A stretch of 18,170 bases of DNA from JAWXUE01 sp044432865 (GCA_044432865.1 JAWXUF010000023.1:1-18170), one strand, 5' to 3'. Shown: positions 6,739 to 14,592, numbered from the stretch's first letter. Program-made: numbers and translations. The notes: generated by a model not told the origin, from the letters alone.

Positions 6739-9174
6739 ATGGCAAATAAAGAAAGTGCAATGTTAAAATTAGTAGATATTAAAAAGCATTATACAGTTGC
6801 TGGGCAAGATATTGAGGCTCTTAAAGGAATCAACTTAGACTTTAAAGCTGGAGAATTCGTTTCAATTCTTGGACCATCTGGTTGTGGTAAAACAACTATG
6901 CTTAACTTAATTGGTGGATTAGATAAATATTCTAGTGGTGATTTAGTTATTAATGGTACATCTACAAAGAAATTTAAAGATTCAGATTGGGATGCTTATA
7001 GAAATAATAGTATTGGATTTGTATTCCAAAGTTATAATTTAATTCCTCATTTAACTATATTAGGAAATGTTGAATTAGCATTAACTTTATCAGGTGTATC
7101 AAAATCTGATAGAACGCAAAGAGCTAAAGAAGTTTTAACTAAAGTTGGATTAGAAGATCATATTACAAAAAAACCTAATCAATTATCTGGTGGGCAAATG
7201 CAACGTGTTGCTATTGCTAGAGCATTAATAAATAATCCCGATATTATTTTAGCGGATGAACCAACAGGAGCGTTAGATACTGATACTTCAGTTCAAATTA
7301 TGGAATTATTAAAAGAAGTAGCTAAAGATAAATTGGTTATTATGGTTACGCATAATCCTGAATTAGCAGTTGAGTATTCTTCTAGAATTGTTAAATTCAA
7401 AGATGGTGTTGTATTAGAAGATACTAATCCTTTTATTGAAAAAGATGCAGAAGATAGTAGTTTTATGCCTAAAAAAACTTCAATGCCTTTTTCAATGGCT
7501 TTATCATTAAGTTTCAAAAACTTAATTTCTAAAAAAGCTAGAACTATTATTACAGCTGTTGCTGGTTCAATTGGTATTATTGGTATTGCAATGGTATTAG
7601 CATTATCTACTGGGTTCCAAGGGTATGTTGATGATATGCAATCTCAATTAACTACTGAATATCCATTAGAATTGAGTAAATACTCAATGAATATGGATGT
7701 GATTATGGATAGTATGAATTCAAATACAGGTGATAAGTTTCCTAACGATCAATTTGTTGGAAGTGATACGTCTGTAAGTATGGATAATATTGATATGTAT
7801 ATTAATAATTTCTCGGAATACTTTGTTACTCATATGGAGAATACTGACCCGGAATTGTATAATGAAATTTTAATTTCATATGCATTAAATTTAAATGTAT
7901 ATGTCAATAATGGAGCTAATTATAAAAAAGTAAAAACAAAAGCTGACACAAATTCAAATGCCTTATTTGAAATGATGATGCCTTCATCAGCACCTTGGGG
8001 ACAATTGCTGTCAAATGAAGATTTCTTATTACAACAATTTGAGTTATTAGATGGTAAATTACCTACAACTAAGAATGAGGTTGTATTATTTGTTGATGAA
8101 TATAATAAAATTTCTTCTGAAACTTTAGTTGACTTAGGTTTTGGTAGTAAATCTTCAATATCATTTGATGACATTATTGGACATTCTTTTAAATTATTTA
8201 CAAATGACTTAATGTATCAAAAAACGAATAATATTTATTCGGAATTAGGTTCTACTATTTCAAACACTGTTTATGAAACAGGTATGGATATTGAAATTGT
8301 AGGTATCATGAGAGTTTCTGAATCTGCATCTGTTAGCAGTATTGATTGTACTATTGGGTACACTAAGGATCTTGTTGATTATTTAATTGGTTATGAAACA
8401 AATGAATTAACAAAAAGTGGGATTGTTGATTTTGTAAGTTCTACAGGTGGTGTTATCGATCCTTTTACTGGTGGTTATGTAGAAGGGATAAAAAGCATTG
8501 AAGTGATAGGTGGAAACTTTGAAATAGTATATGAAGAGGGTTATGATTATACTAACGTATCTTTTTATTCACCAGCAAGTTTTGGTGCATCTAACGAACC
8601 AACTGATTTTGATATATATCCTGTAACTTTAGAAGCAAAAGAACAAATTAAAGCATATATTCAAGAGTATAACGACAGTCTAACTGATGAAGAAGTAGAA
8701 AATGGATACACAATTAAATATTTAGATACTGTTGAAATGATGGTTGGATCATTAAATACTATGATTGCAGCAATCTCTGCTGTATTAATTGCATTTACTT
8801 CAATTTCACTAATAGTATCTTCAGTTATGATTGGTATTATTACTTACGTTTCTGTAATTGAAAGAACTAAAGAAATTGGTGTATTAAGAAGTATTGGAGC
8901 AAGAAAGAAAGATATCTCTCGTGTGTTCAATGCTGAAACATTAATTATTGGATTCTGTGCTGGATTCTTTGCTATATCATTTACATATTTAATTTCAATT
9001 CCAATTAATATTGTTGTTGGAAATGCATTAGATATTTCTAATATCTGTAGTTTATCTCCTATTGCAGCTATTATATTAATATTAATTTCAATGTTCTTAA
9101 CGTATACAGCTGGATTAATTCCATCTAGAGGAGCTTCTAAAAAAGATCCTGTAACTGCATTAAGAAGTGAATAA
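6739..9174 (+). CDS. MacB/FtsX-type ABC transporter, fused ATPase-permease
   Basis: Single 811-residue polypeptide combining an N-terminal nucleotide-binding domain with a FtsX-like permease. The ATPase occupies about 8-230: Walker A GPSGCGKTT (45-53), Q-loop Gln97, signature LSGGQ (149-153), Walker B IILADE (169-174) and H-loop His205. It belongs to the LolD/MacB subfamily. A first membrane helix lies at about 268-290. A large extracytoplasmic region of about 380 residues follows, then three helices near the end (about 680-805), with the family motif RSIGARKKDI between two of them. Such mechanotransmission ABC systems export peptides or lipids or sense antimicrobials. No two-component system or partner adaptor is adjacent, so the substrate is unknown. 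It is monocistronic, with its own promoter and terminator. Confidence 0.92.
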   Translation: MANKESAMLKLVDIKKHYTVAGQDIEALKGINLDFKAGEFVSILGPSGCGKTTMLNLIGGLDKYSSGDLVINGTSTKKFKDSDWDAYRNNSIGFVFQSYNLIPHLTILGNVELALTLSGVSKSDRTQRAKEVLTKVGLEDHITKKPNQLSGGQMQRVAIARALINNPDIILADEPTGALDTDTSVQIMELLKEVAKDKLVIMVTHNPELAVEYSSRIVKFKDGVVLEDTNPFIEKDAEDSSFMPKKTSMPFSMALSLSFKNLISKKARTIITAVAGSIGIIGIAMVLALSTGFQGYVDDMQSQLTTEYPLELSKYSMNMDVIMDSMNSNTGDKFPNDQFVGSDTSVSMDNIDMYINNFSEYFVTHMENTDPELYNEILISYALNLNVYVNNGANYKKVKTKADTNSNALFEMMMPSSAPWGQLLSNEDFLLQQFELLDGKLPTTKNEVVLFVDEYNKISSETLVDLGFGSKSSISFDDIIGHSFKLFTNDLMYQKTNNIYSELGSTISNTVYETGMDIEIVGIMRVSESASVSSIDCTIGYTKDLVDYLIGYETNELTKSGIVDFVSSTGGVIDPFTGGYVEGIKSIEVIGGNFEIVYEEGYDYTNVSFYSPASFGASNEPTDFDIYPVTLEAKEQIKAYIQEYNDSLTDEEVENGYTIKYLDTVEMMVGSLNTMIAAISAVLIAFTSISLIVSSVMIGIITYVSVIERTKEIGVLRSIGARKKDISRVFNAETLIIGFCAGFFAISFTYLISIPINIVVGNALDISNICSLSPIAAIILILISMFLTYTAGLIPSRGASKKDPVTALRSE

Positions 9175-9186
9175 AATAAATAAACT

Positions 9187-9218
9187 AAATACTATGATTA
9201 ATTCATGGTATTTTTTTA
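9187..9218 (+). terminator. Intrinsic terminator after the ABC transporter
   Basis: AAATACTATGA (9187-9197) pairs with TCATGGTATTT (9203-9213) with one G-T wobble and a 5-nt loop, followed by further T residues. It closely resembles the terminator at 10576-10606. Confidence 0.85.
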
Positions 9219-9245
9219 TTGCATATACTTTGAAGTTGAAAGTAT

Positions 9246-9274
9246 TTGACATTAAAGTTAATAGATGTTAAAAT
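9246..9274 (+). promoter_or_regulatory. Promoter of the Ntn hydrolase gene
   Basis: Perfect TTGACA (9246-9251), a 17-nt spacer, then TAAAAT (9269-9274) preceded by TGT, an extended -10. It sits 20 nt before the chosen ATG, and its position rules out translation starting at an upstream in-frame TTG at 9246. Confidence 0.8.
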
Positions 9275-9293
9275 ATTTTTCGAGGTGATTTTT

Positions 9294-10568
9294 ATGAAAA
9301 GAAGTACAAAAGTATTAATTGGAATTTTAACTACATTAGGTTTATTAATTGTTATTCCTAGTTTAACTGTTTATTTTGCATGGAATAATGAAATAAAAAC
9401 TATTTCATCTATAAAAGTATTATCTAACTCTGATGTAGATACAAAGTCTGGACCAGTATATGAGATGACAGTTCATGGTGGATATTATTTTGATTCATTT
9501 GTTGAACAAGGTGGAGTATCAAATGATGATGAATTAATTGACTTTATTGTTGGGAAATTGACAAAAGGTTTAATTGATATAGAATTAAATGCTCCTGAAA
9601 TTGGATGTGCTGGTGTTACAATGGAAACTGAAGATGGTGATAGATTATTTGGTAGAAGTTACGATTTTTCTCCTAATAGAACATCTATGATTGTAACAAC
9701 TAATCCTGGTGGAGATAGATATAGTTCTGTAAGTAGTGTTGACTTAGGATTCCTTGGTTACTATAATGCTGATGAAGCAGTTTATTTAGATGGTTTACTA
9801 CAAGAAATAATATGTATTGCTGCATCATACATTCCGTTAGATGGTATTAATGAAAAAGGATTCTCTTGTGGAGTTTTAATGACAACACAAGGTGATAATT
9901 CAACTGGTACAGTAGCAACAGATCAAAATGATCCTAATAAAGATAACTTTACATCAACTACTATGTTAAGATATATGTTAGATTATTGCGCTACTGTAGA
10001 AGAAGCAATTGAGTTTGCTAAAAGTGTGAATTTACACGATAGTGCTCAAACATCATTTCATTATATGATTGCTGATGAAACAGGCGCGAGTGCAGTTTTA
10101 GAATGGGTTCCAGAAAATGGGACTGATTTAACAGATAATGATGGGACTAAAAGAGTTTTAAATGTTATTAGAAATGATGAAGATTCACATATTGATGAAA
10201 CAGCTGGTAGAAATGATTTTCAATATGTTACTAATTTTGTATTAACTCCTGGTTATTATAATTGTGGTACTTCAAAACCTGGGCTTGATAGATATAATAT
10301 TTTAGCAACTTCTGTTAATCCTAATGGTGATAATACTGCTGGGATAGTAGCTAATGAGACAAGTGCTATGGCTGTATTAGAAAGTGTTGCTAGAAGAAAA
10401 TTAGATAAATTAAATGGTTCAGATGATTCTAATAGTGCAACTATTTGGAGTGCATTATTCAATCTAAGTGAAAAAACAATGACTTGGGTAGGTAATGAAC
10501 ACTTTGATGATGAAGATTATATTTTTAGATACGAATTAAATTCAAAAGGATTATTTGTAAGAGTGTAA
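9294..10568 (+). CDS. Membrane-anchored Ntn hydrolase, choloylglycine hydrolase / penicillin V acylase-like (linear amide C-N hydrolase)
   Basis: Predicted amidase of the N-terminal nucleophile superfamily, 424 residues. GCAGVTMETEDGDRLFGRSY begins at Gly104. Cys105, Arg121 and Asp124 have the same spacing as Cys2, Arg18 and Asp21 of bile salt hydrolase. INEKG (185-189), FHYMIADETGASAVLEW (255-271) and Arg333 match later family blocks. A membrane helix at about 7-29 precedes a ~75-residue linker, so the catalytic domain should lie outside the cell. The nucleophile is not at position 2, so activity would need cleavage before Cys105. The start is ATG 9294, behind GAGGTGAT (9282-9289). The substrate (conjugated bile acid, beta-lactam, N-acyl amino acid or acyl-homoserine lactone) cannot be assigned. 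Confidence 0.85.
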   Translation: MKRSTKVLIGILTTLGLLIVIPSLTVYFAWNNEIKTISSIKVLSNSDVDTKSGPVYEMTVHGGYYFDSFVEQGGVSNDDELIDFIVGKLTKGLIDIELNAPEIGCAGVTMETEDGDRLFGRSYDFSPNRTSMIVTTNPGGDRYSSVSSVDLGFLGYYNADEAVYLDGLLQEIICIAASYIPLDGINEKGFSCGVLMTTQGDNSTGTVATDQNDPNKDNFTSTTMLRYMLDYCATVEEAIEFAKSVNLHDSAQTSFHYMIADETGASAVLEWVPENGTDLTDNDGTKRVLNVIRNDEDSHIDETAGRNDFQYVTNFVLTPGYYNCGTSKPGLDRYNILATSVNPNGDNTAGIVANETSAMAVLESVARRKLDKLNGSDDSNSATIWSALFNLSEKTMTWVGNEHFDDEDYIFRYELNSKGLFVRV

Positions 10569-10575
10569 CAAAATG

Positions 10576-10606
10576 AAATACTATAATTTATTTATAGTAT
10601 TTTTTT
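10576..10606 (+). terminator. Intrinsic terminator after the Ntn hydrolase gene
   Basis: AAATACTATAA (10576-10586) pairs perfectly with TTATAGTATTT (10592-10602) around a 5-nt loop, followed by a T tract. Confidence 0.85.
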
Positions 10607-10653
10607 CTTTTTAATGATAAAATAATAAAGTTGAGATGTCTGGGGTGATATAG

Positions 10654-11709
10654 ATGAAGCATTTCAAAATATTGTTTATTTCTTGTATCTTGATATTATT
10701 ATCTTTTGTTATTATTCAATATTACGTTAATAATCAAATTCAAGATTACAAAATAGAAATTAAAACAGATAACATTAATTATGATAATATTCTTACTAAA
10801 GAATATTGGATTACTATTATTGAAGATAAGAAATATGATGAACTTTATGGTCTTTCAGCTGATTTATTTGATACAATGAAAATTGAAGATGGATATTTGA
10901 TAATTGATGGGAAAGGTATTTCTTTCGAAGATGCAAATAGATTTCTTAGAGCGTTATTAAATAATGGGTTGAGTTCTTCATCAGAAGGATGGACAGAGAA
11001 TTATGTTACGATAAAGTTTAATACAATTAGTCCTTTTGTAACAGTTGCTATATGTATAATAGAAGTTGTTGTTTTAATAACAATGTATCTATTAATTACA
11101 AAAGCAAAGATACAAATATTTACTAAAGAGTATTGGAAAAATTCAAGGAATGAAATAAAGTCCATTAGAAAATTATGTTTAATGACAATTATATTTACGA
11201 TGCAAGTAGTTGCTGGAATTATTTCTTTACCGAGTGGATTTGGAAATTTAGGTATTGGATTAAGTTATTTGTTTCAAGCTATTAACTGTATGTTGTTTGG
11301 ACCTGTAAATGGACTGCTTTTAGGTGCATTAGGAGATACTATTGGTTTTATGATAGATCCGTCACCATATGGTTTTTTTCCAGGATATACACTTAATGCT
11401 ATGTTGTCTTGTATGATGTATGGTTTATGTTTTTATAAAACCAGAGTTACATTTACCAAAGTTTTTATAAGTAGATTATTTATTAATTTCTTTGTTAATG
11501 TATTGCTAGGAGGGATTTGGTGGGGAATTGTTGCTGGATATAATCAAGCGCAAACTATAAATTATATTCTAATTATGCAAATACCTAAAAATGTAATTTA
11601 TCTAATACCACAAAGTATCTTATTATTCTATGTGTTGAAATGTTGTGTTAAATTATTTTATAAGTTTGGATATATAGAAGAGTATCAAACAAATATTACA
11701 ATAATCTAG
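10654..11709 (+). CDS. ECF transporter S component, folate (FolT)-like, with extra N-terminal extracytoplasmic domain
   Basis: Predicted substrate-binding membrane subunit of an energy-coupling-factor vitamin transporter, working with a shared EcfT and EcfA pair encoded elsewhere. Residues about 168-335 carry the S-component core: LCLMTIIFTMQVVAG, MLFGPVNGLLLGALGDTIGF (213-232) and FFPGYTLNAML (241-251), the pattern of the folate-family S subunits. The protein is 351 residues, about twice the usual 170-190. The N-terminal addition has a helix at 5-24, about 100 polar residues (25-125), then a second helix (126-150). ATG 10654 is preceded by GGGGTGAT (10641-10648). The stop codon lies inside the terminator stem. 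The folate assignment is by pattern and could be another S family. Confidence 0.72.
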   Translation: MKHFKILFISCILILLSFVIIQYYVNNQIQDYKIEIKTDNINYDNILTKEYWITIIEDKKYDELYGLSADLFDTMKIEDGYLIIDGKGISFEDANRFLRALLNNGLSSSSEGWTENYVTIKFNTISPFVTVAICIIEVVVLITMYLLITKAKIQIFTKEYWKNSRNEIKSIRKLCLMTIIFTMQVVAGIISLPSGFGNLGIGLSYLFQAINCMLFGPVNGLLLGALGDTIGFMIDPSPYGFFPGYTLNAMLSCMMYGLCFYKTRVTFTKVFISRLFINFFVNVLLGGIWWGIVAGYNQAQTINYILIMQIPKNVIYLIPQSILLFYVLKCCVKLFYKFGYIEEYQTNITII

Positions 11710-11738
11710 GTTATAGCCCATACCTAGATTATTTTTTT
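11701..11738 (+). terminator. Intrinsic terminator overlapping the stop of the FolT-like gene
   Basis: ATAATCTAGGT (11701-11711) pairs perfectly with ACCTAGATTAT (11722-11732) around a 10-nt loop, followed by a run of T. The upstream arm includes the last two sense codons and the TAG stop. Confidence 0.85.
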
Positions 11739-11764
11739 TCATATAAATATAAAGGGTGAAGAAA

Positions 11765-12223
11765 ATGAATAAATATAATTATCCTTTAATGAATGATTAT
11801 CAAAAAATGAAAACATATGTTGTACAAAAAGGAGATAGTTTATATTCTATAGCAAAGAAGTTTAGTTGTAATATAGAAGAATTACAAGATGTTAATAAAT
11901 TAGCAACAACGATGATTTATCCTAATCAAGTGTTGTTTATTCCAGAATATAGTTTAGATGCATATGTTACAAAACAAGGTGATACAATGAAAATGGTATT
12001 AGATAATCTAGGAATAAGATTACCTTCATTGAATGGTTACGAAGCATTACTTGAATTAGAATTATCTCCTAGTCAACAAATAAATACTAGTGATGGTACA
12101 ATTGTATATAATGGAGAAACAGTTGAAGAGATATTAATGAGAAATAATATAAGTGCTCAAAAATTTATTGAATTAAATAAAAGTTCATGGCTTAAAAGCG
12201 GTTCTAGATTTAAAGTGAAATAA
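11765..12223 (+). CDS. Small LysM-domain protein without signal peptide
   Basis: A 152-residue protein with one clear LysM module at 18-60 (YVVQKGDSLYSIAKKFSCNI, then NKLATTMIYPNQVLFIP). Two poorer LysM-like units follow: about 67-107 (YVTKQGDTMKMVLDNLGI) and about 114-152 (NGETVEEILMRNNI, then LKSGSRFKVK). LysM modules bind N-acetylglucosamine-containing glycans such as peptidoglycan. No signal peptide, membrane helix or LPXTG is visible, so either it acts inside the cell, as LysM spore-coat proteins do, or it leaves by another route. No catalytic domain is attached. The start chosen is ATG 11765, with AAAGGGTG at 11751-11758. An in-frame GTG at 11756 lies inside that site. Expression may depend on read-through, as no clear promoter was found. 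Confidence 0.8.
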   Translation: MNKYNYPLMNDYQKMKTYVVQKGDSLYSIAKKFSCNIEELQDVNKLATTMIYPNQVLFIPEYSLDAYVTKQGDTMKMVLDNLGIRLPSLNGYEALLELELSPSQQINTSDGTIVYNGETVEEILMRNNISAQKFIELNKSSWLKSGSRFKVK

Positions 12224-12241
12224 ATTTAATTATTTTATTAT

Positions 12242-12266
12242 ATGGCTAATTAGAGCCATTTTTTTA
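12242..12266 (+). terminator. Intrinsic terminator after the LysM gene
   Basis: ATGGCT (12242-12247) pairs with AGCCAT (12254-12259) around a 6-nt loop, followed by a run of T. Confidence 0.75.
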
Positions 12267-12289
12267 TTTTAGTATTTTAAAATTAAATT

Positions 12290-12333
12290 ATAAAACATAT
12301 TTTTTGATATCATAAAACATATTTTTTTGATAT
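12290..12333 (+). repeat. Tandem near-perfect 21/22-nt direct repeat upstream of trmFO
   Basis: Copy 1 is 12290-12310 and copy 2 is 12312-12333, separated by one base. Each reads ATAAAACATA, then a T run, then GATAT, and they differ only by one T. The second copy ends in the -10 region of the trmFO promoter. Confidence 0.85.
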
Positions 12334-12336
12334 AAT
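12328..12336 (+). promoter_or_regulatory. Extended -10 promoter of trmFO
   Basis: TGATATAAT (12328-12336) is a consensus extended -10. TTGATA at 12304-12309 is 21 nt upstream, too far for a normal -35. Transcription should begin near 12341-12343, so the ribosome binding site AGGTGAT (12343-12349) would be at the very 5' end of the message. Confidence 0.6.
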
Positions 12337-12353
12337 AAATACAGGTGATAAAT

Positions 12354-13655
12354 ATGAAAGAAGTAATCGTAATAGGAGCAGGACTAGCTGGTGTTGAAGC
12401 AGCGTATTATCTTGCTAATAATAATGTTAAAGTTACATTATACGAAATGAGAGGGAAGAAACAAACTCCAGCTCATAAGACAAATAAATATGCAGAGTTA
12501 GTTTGTTCTAACTCTTTACGTAGTGATAGTATTGATGTTGCTAGTGGAGCATTGAAAAAAGAAATGGAGATGCTTAATTCTTTAGTTATAAAGGTTGCTA
12601 GAAATACTCAAGTTGAAGCAGGTAGTGCACTTGCTGTATGTAGAGAATCATTTAGTGAACAGATAACTAAAATCATAAATGAACATCCAAACATAACTGT
12701 AGTAAACGATGAGATAACATCAATTGATACATCTAAAAATATTGTTATTGCTACAGGACCATTGACTAGTGATGATTTATCAAAAGAAATAAAAAGAATT
12801 TTTGGTGACGATGATTTTTATTTCTTTGATGCAGCAGCTCCTATTGTTACTTTTGATTCTATTAATATGGATGTTGCGTATTTAAAAAGTAGATATGATA
12901 AAGGTGTAGCAGCATATATCAATTGTCCTATGACAAAAGAAGAATATGAGAAATTTCATTTTGAGTTAATTAATGCTGAAGAAGCAGAATTACATGATTT
13001 TGATTTAAAAGTGTTTGAAGGATGTATGCCTGTTGAAGTTATGGCTAAAAGAGGTAGAGATACTTTATTGTATGGTCCATTAAAACCTATGGGATTAATG
13101 ACTCCAGACGGGAAAAAACCATACGCTGTAGTACAACTAAGACAAGATGATGCTAAAAAAACATTATATAACTTAGTTGGTTTCCAAACACATCTAAGAT
13201 ATCCAGAACAAAAAAGAGTATTTAGATTAATTCCTGGATTAGAAAATGCTGAATTTGTAAAATATGGATTAATGCATAAAAATACATATATTAATTCACC
13301 AAAGTTATTAAATGCATCTTATCAATCAAAAGAGTTTAATAATATTTTCTTTTGTGGACAAATGACTGGTGTTGAAGGGTATGTTGAATCAGCTGCTTCC
13401 GGTATTTATGCTGGTATAAATATGCTAAAACATTTAAATGAAGAAAAGCTATTAGTTTTCCCACAGGAAACAATAATGGGGTCTATGGCTCATTACATTA
13501 CGCATGCAAGTAAATCTAATTTTCAACCCATGAATGCTAACTTTGGTATTTTACCAAGTTTAGAGGTAGCTCATAAGAAGAAGGAAAGAAAAGGACTGTA
13601 TGGTCAAAGAGCAATTGATAAATTAAAGGAATATATGGAAGAAAATGGATTCTAA
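12354..13655 (+). CDS. trmFO: Methylenetetrahydrofolate-tRNA-(uracil54-C5)-methyltransferase
   Basis: Flavoenzyme that makes ribothymidine at position 54 of tRNA using methylene-tetrahydrofolate and FADH2, acting in the cytoplasm. The 433 residues match TrmFO/Gid length. The N-terminal FAD-binding GAGLAG (8-13) is followed by AELVCSNSLRSD with Cys51 and FEGCMPVEVMA with Cys224, matching the two functional cysteines of the B. subtilis enzyme. GLMTPDGKKPYAVVQLRQD, TGVEGYVESAASG and NFGILPSL are further family blocks. ATG 12354 is chosen, 5 nt after AGGTGAT. A GTG at 12345 is inside that site. The coding end overlaps xerC by 11 nt. In many Bacilli this pair is followed by hslV, hslU and codY, which are absent here. 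Confidence 0.96.
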   Translation: MKEVIVIGAGLAGVEAAYYLANNNVKVTLYEMRGKKQTPAHKTNKYAELVCSNSLRSDSIDVASGALKKEMEMLNSLVIKVARNTQVEAGSALAVCRESFSEQITKIINEHPNITVVNDEITSIDTSKNIVIATGPLTSDDLSKEIKRIFGDDDFYFFDAAAPIVTFDSINMDVAYLKSRYDKGVAAYINCPMTKEEYEKFHFELINAEEAELHDFDLKVFEGCMPVEVMAKRGRDTLLYGPLKPMGLMTPDGKKPYAVVQLRQDDAKKTLYNLVGFQTHLRYPEQKRVFRLIPGLENAEFVKYGLMHKNTYINSPKLLNASYQSKEFNNIFFCGQMTGVEGYVESAASGIYAGINMLKHLNEEKLLVFPQETIMGSMAHYITHASKSNFQPMNANFGILPSLEVAHKKKERKGLYGQRAIDKLKEYMEENGF

Positions 13656-14547
13656 GATAATTGATCAATTTATTTTCTATCTTCAAAATGAAAAACATTA
13701 TTCTGATCATACTTTAAATTCATATTCAAAAGATATTCAATCTTTTGTTGATTTTATAACTGAAAATAAACTTGCAAGAAGCATAGTTAAACTATCATCT
13801 CCTAGAATACCCAAAAATTTCATTTCTTATTTGTCTAATAAAAATTACTCTCAAACATCTATCAATAGACACCTGTCTACTATGAGATCATTTTATAATT
13901 ATTTATTGAAAGAAGATATGATTAATGATAATTTGTTTTTGGATATTAAAAATGTTAAAGAACCAAGGAAACTACCAAAATTTATTGATGATGAAGTATT
14001 GATAAATGTTTTAGAATCAATAGATACAAAAACTGATTTAGGTAATAGAAACTATTTAATTTTAGAATTACTGTTTGCTACCGGCTTAAGGGTAAGTGAA
14101 TTATGCAATTTAGAAATTAAAGACATAGATTTTAGCAATAAAATGATTAAAGTTCATGGTAAGGGTAATAAAGATAGAATTGTAGTTATGTACGATTCAT
14201 TGATTGAAAATTTAAGGTTTTATATTACTTTCACAAGAAGTAATTTATTATCTAAGGTTGATACTGATGCTAAAAAACTTTTTATAAATTACAAAGGTGG
14301 ATATTTAACTACTCGTGGTGTAAGAGTAATATTAAATTCAATTATTGATAAGAGTGATGAATATATTCACATCACACCTCATATGTTAAGACATAGCTTT
14401 GCTACTACTTTACTGAATAATGGTTGTGATTTAAGAATGGTACAAGAACTTCTTGGACATAAGAATTTACAAACAACTCAGATATATACACATGTGTCTC
14501 AAAACACAATAATGGATGAATACAAAAAAGCATTCAACAAAAAGTGA
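13645..14547 (+). CDS. xerC: Tyrosine recombinase XerC-like
   Basis: Site-specific recombinase expected to resolve chromosome dimers at dif with a XerD partner. The 300 residues comprise a core-binding SAM-like domain (1-95) and a catalytic domain (about 110-295). All catalytic residues are present: Arg149 (ATGLRVSELCNL), Lys173 (HGKGNKDR), His246 and Arg249 (TPHMLRHSFAT), His272 (LLGHKN) and nucleophile Tyr281 (TQIYTHVS). Its placement directly after trmFO, overlapping by 11 nt, is the order seen in B. subtilis (trmFO-codV) and argues for the chromosomal housekeeping recombinase rather than an integrase. No att-like repeats were seen around it. It ends in TGA, the only TGA stop seen here. 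Confidence 0.93.
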   Translation: MDSKIIDQFIFYLQNEKHYSDHTLNSYSKDIQSFVDFITENKLARSIVKLSSPRIPKNFISYLSNKNYSQTSINRHLSTMRSFYNYLLKEDMINDNLFLDIKNVKEPRKLPKFIDDEVLINVLESIDTKTDLGNRNYLILELLFATGLRVSELCNLEIKDIDFSNKMIKVHGKGNKDRIVVMYDSLIENLRFYITFTRSNLLSKVDTDAKKLFINYKGGYLTTRGVRVILNSIIDKSDEYIHITPHMLRHSFATTLLNNGCDLRMVQELLGHKNLQTTQIYTHVSQNTIMDEYKKAFNKK

Positions 14548-14557
14548 CAAAAATTAG

Positions 14558-14580
14558 ATTAGTTTGACATTCTAACTAGT
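14558..14580 (+). promoter_or_regulatory. Inverted repeat over the acpP -35 region, possible operator
   Basis: ATTAGTT (14558-14564) and AACTAGT (14574-14580) form an imperfect inverted repeat (six of seven pairs) across 9 nt that contain most of the -35 hexamer. Lipid-synthesis repressors such as FapR or FabT bind palindromes overlapping fatty-acid promoters in Bacillota. The arms do not match either consensus closely enough to name a regulator. Confidence 0.35.
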
Positions 14581-14592
14581 TTGATATATAAT
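14564..14592 (+). promoter_or_regulatory. Consensus promoter of acpP
   Basis: Perfect TTGACA (14564-14569), a 17-nt spacer and perfect TATAAT (14587-14592). This is the strongest promoter in the window, as expected for an abundant protein. The start codon is 31 nt downstream. Confidence 0.9.

Noticed and set aside
6739..10568. The ABC transporter and Ntn hydrolase as one bacteriocin or immunity operon
   Set aside because: Each has its own promoter and terminator, and no precursor peptide, maturation gene or two-component system is nearby.
13645..14547. The tyrosine recombinase as a mobile-element integrase
   Set aside because: It sits in the trmFO-xerC housekeeping arrangement, has no flanking att-like repeats or phage genes, and its composition matches the neighbours.
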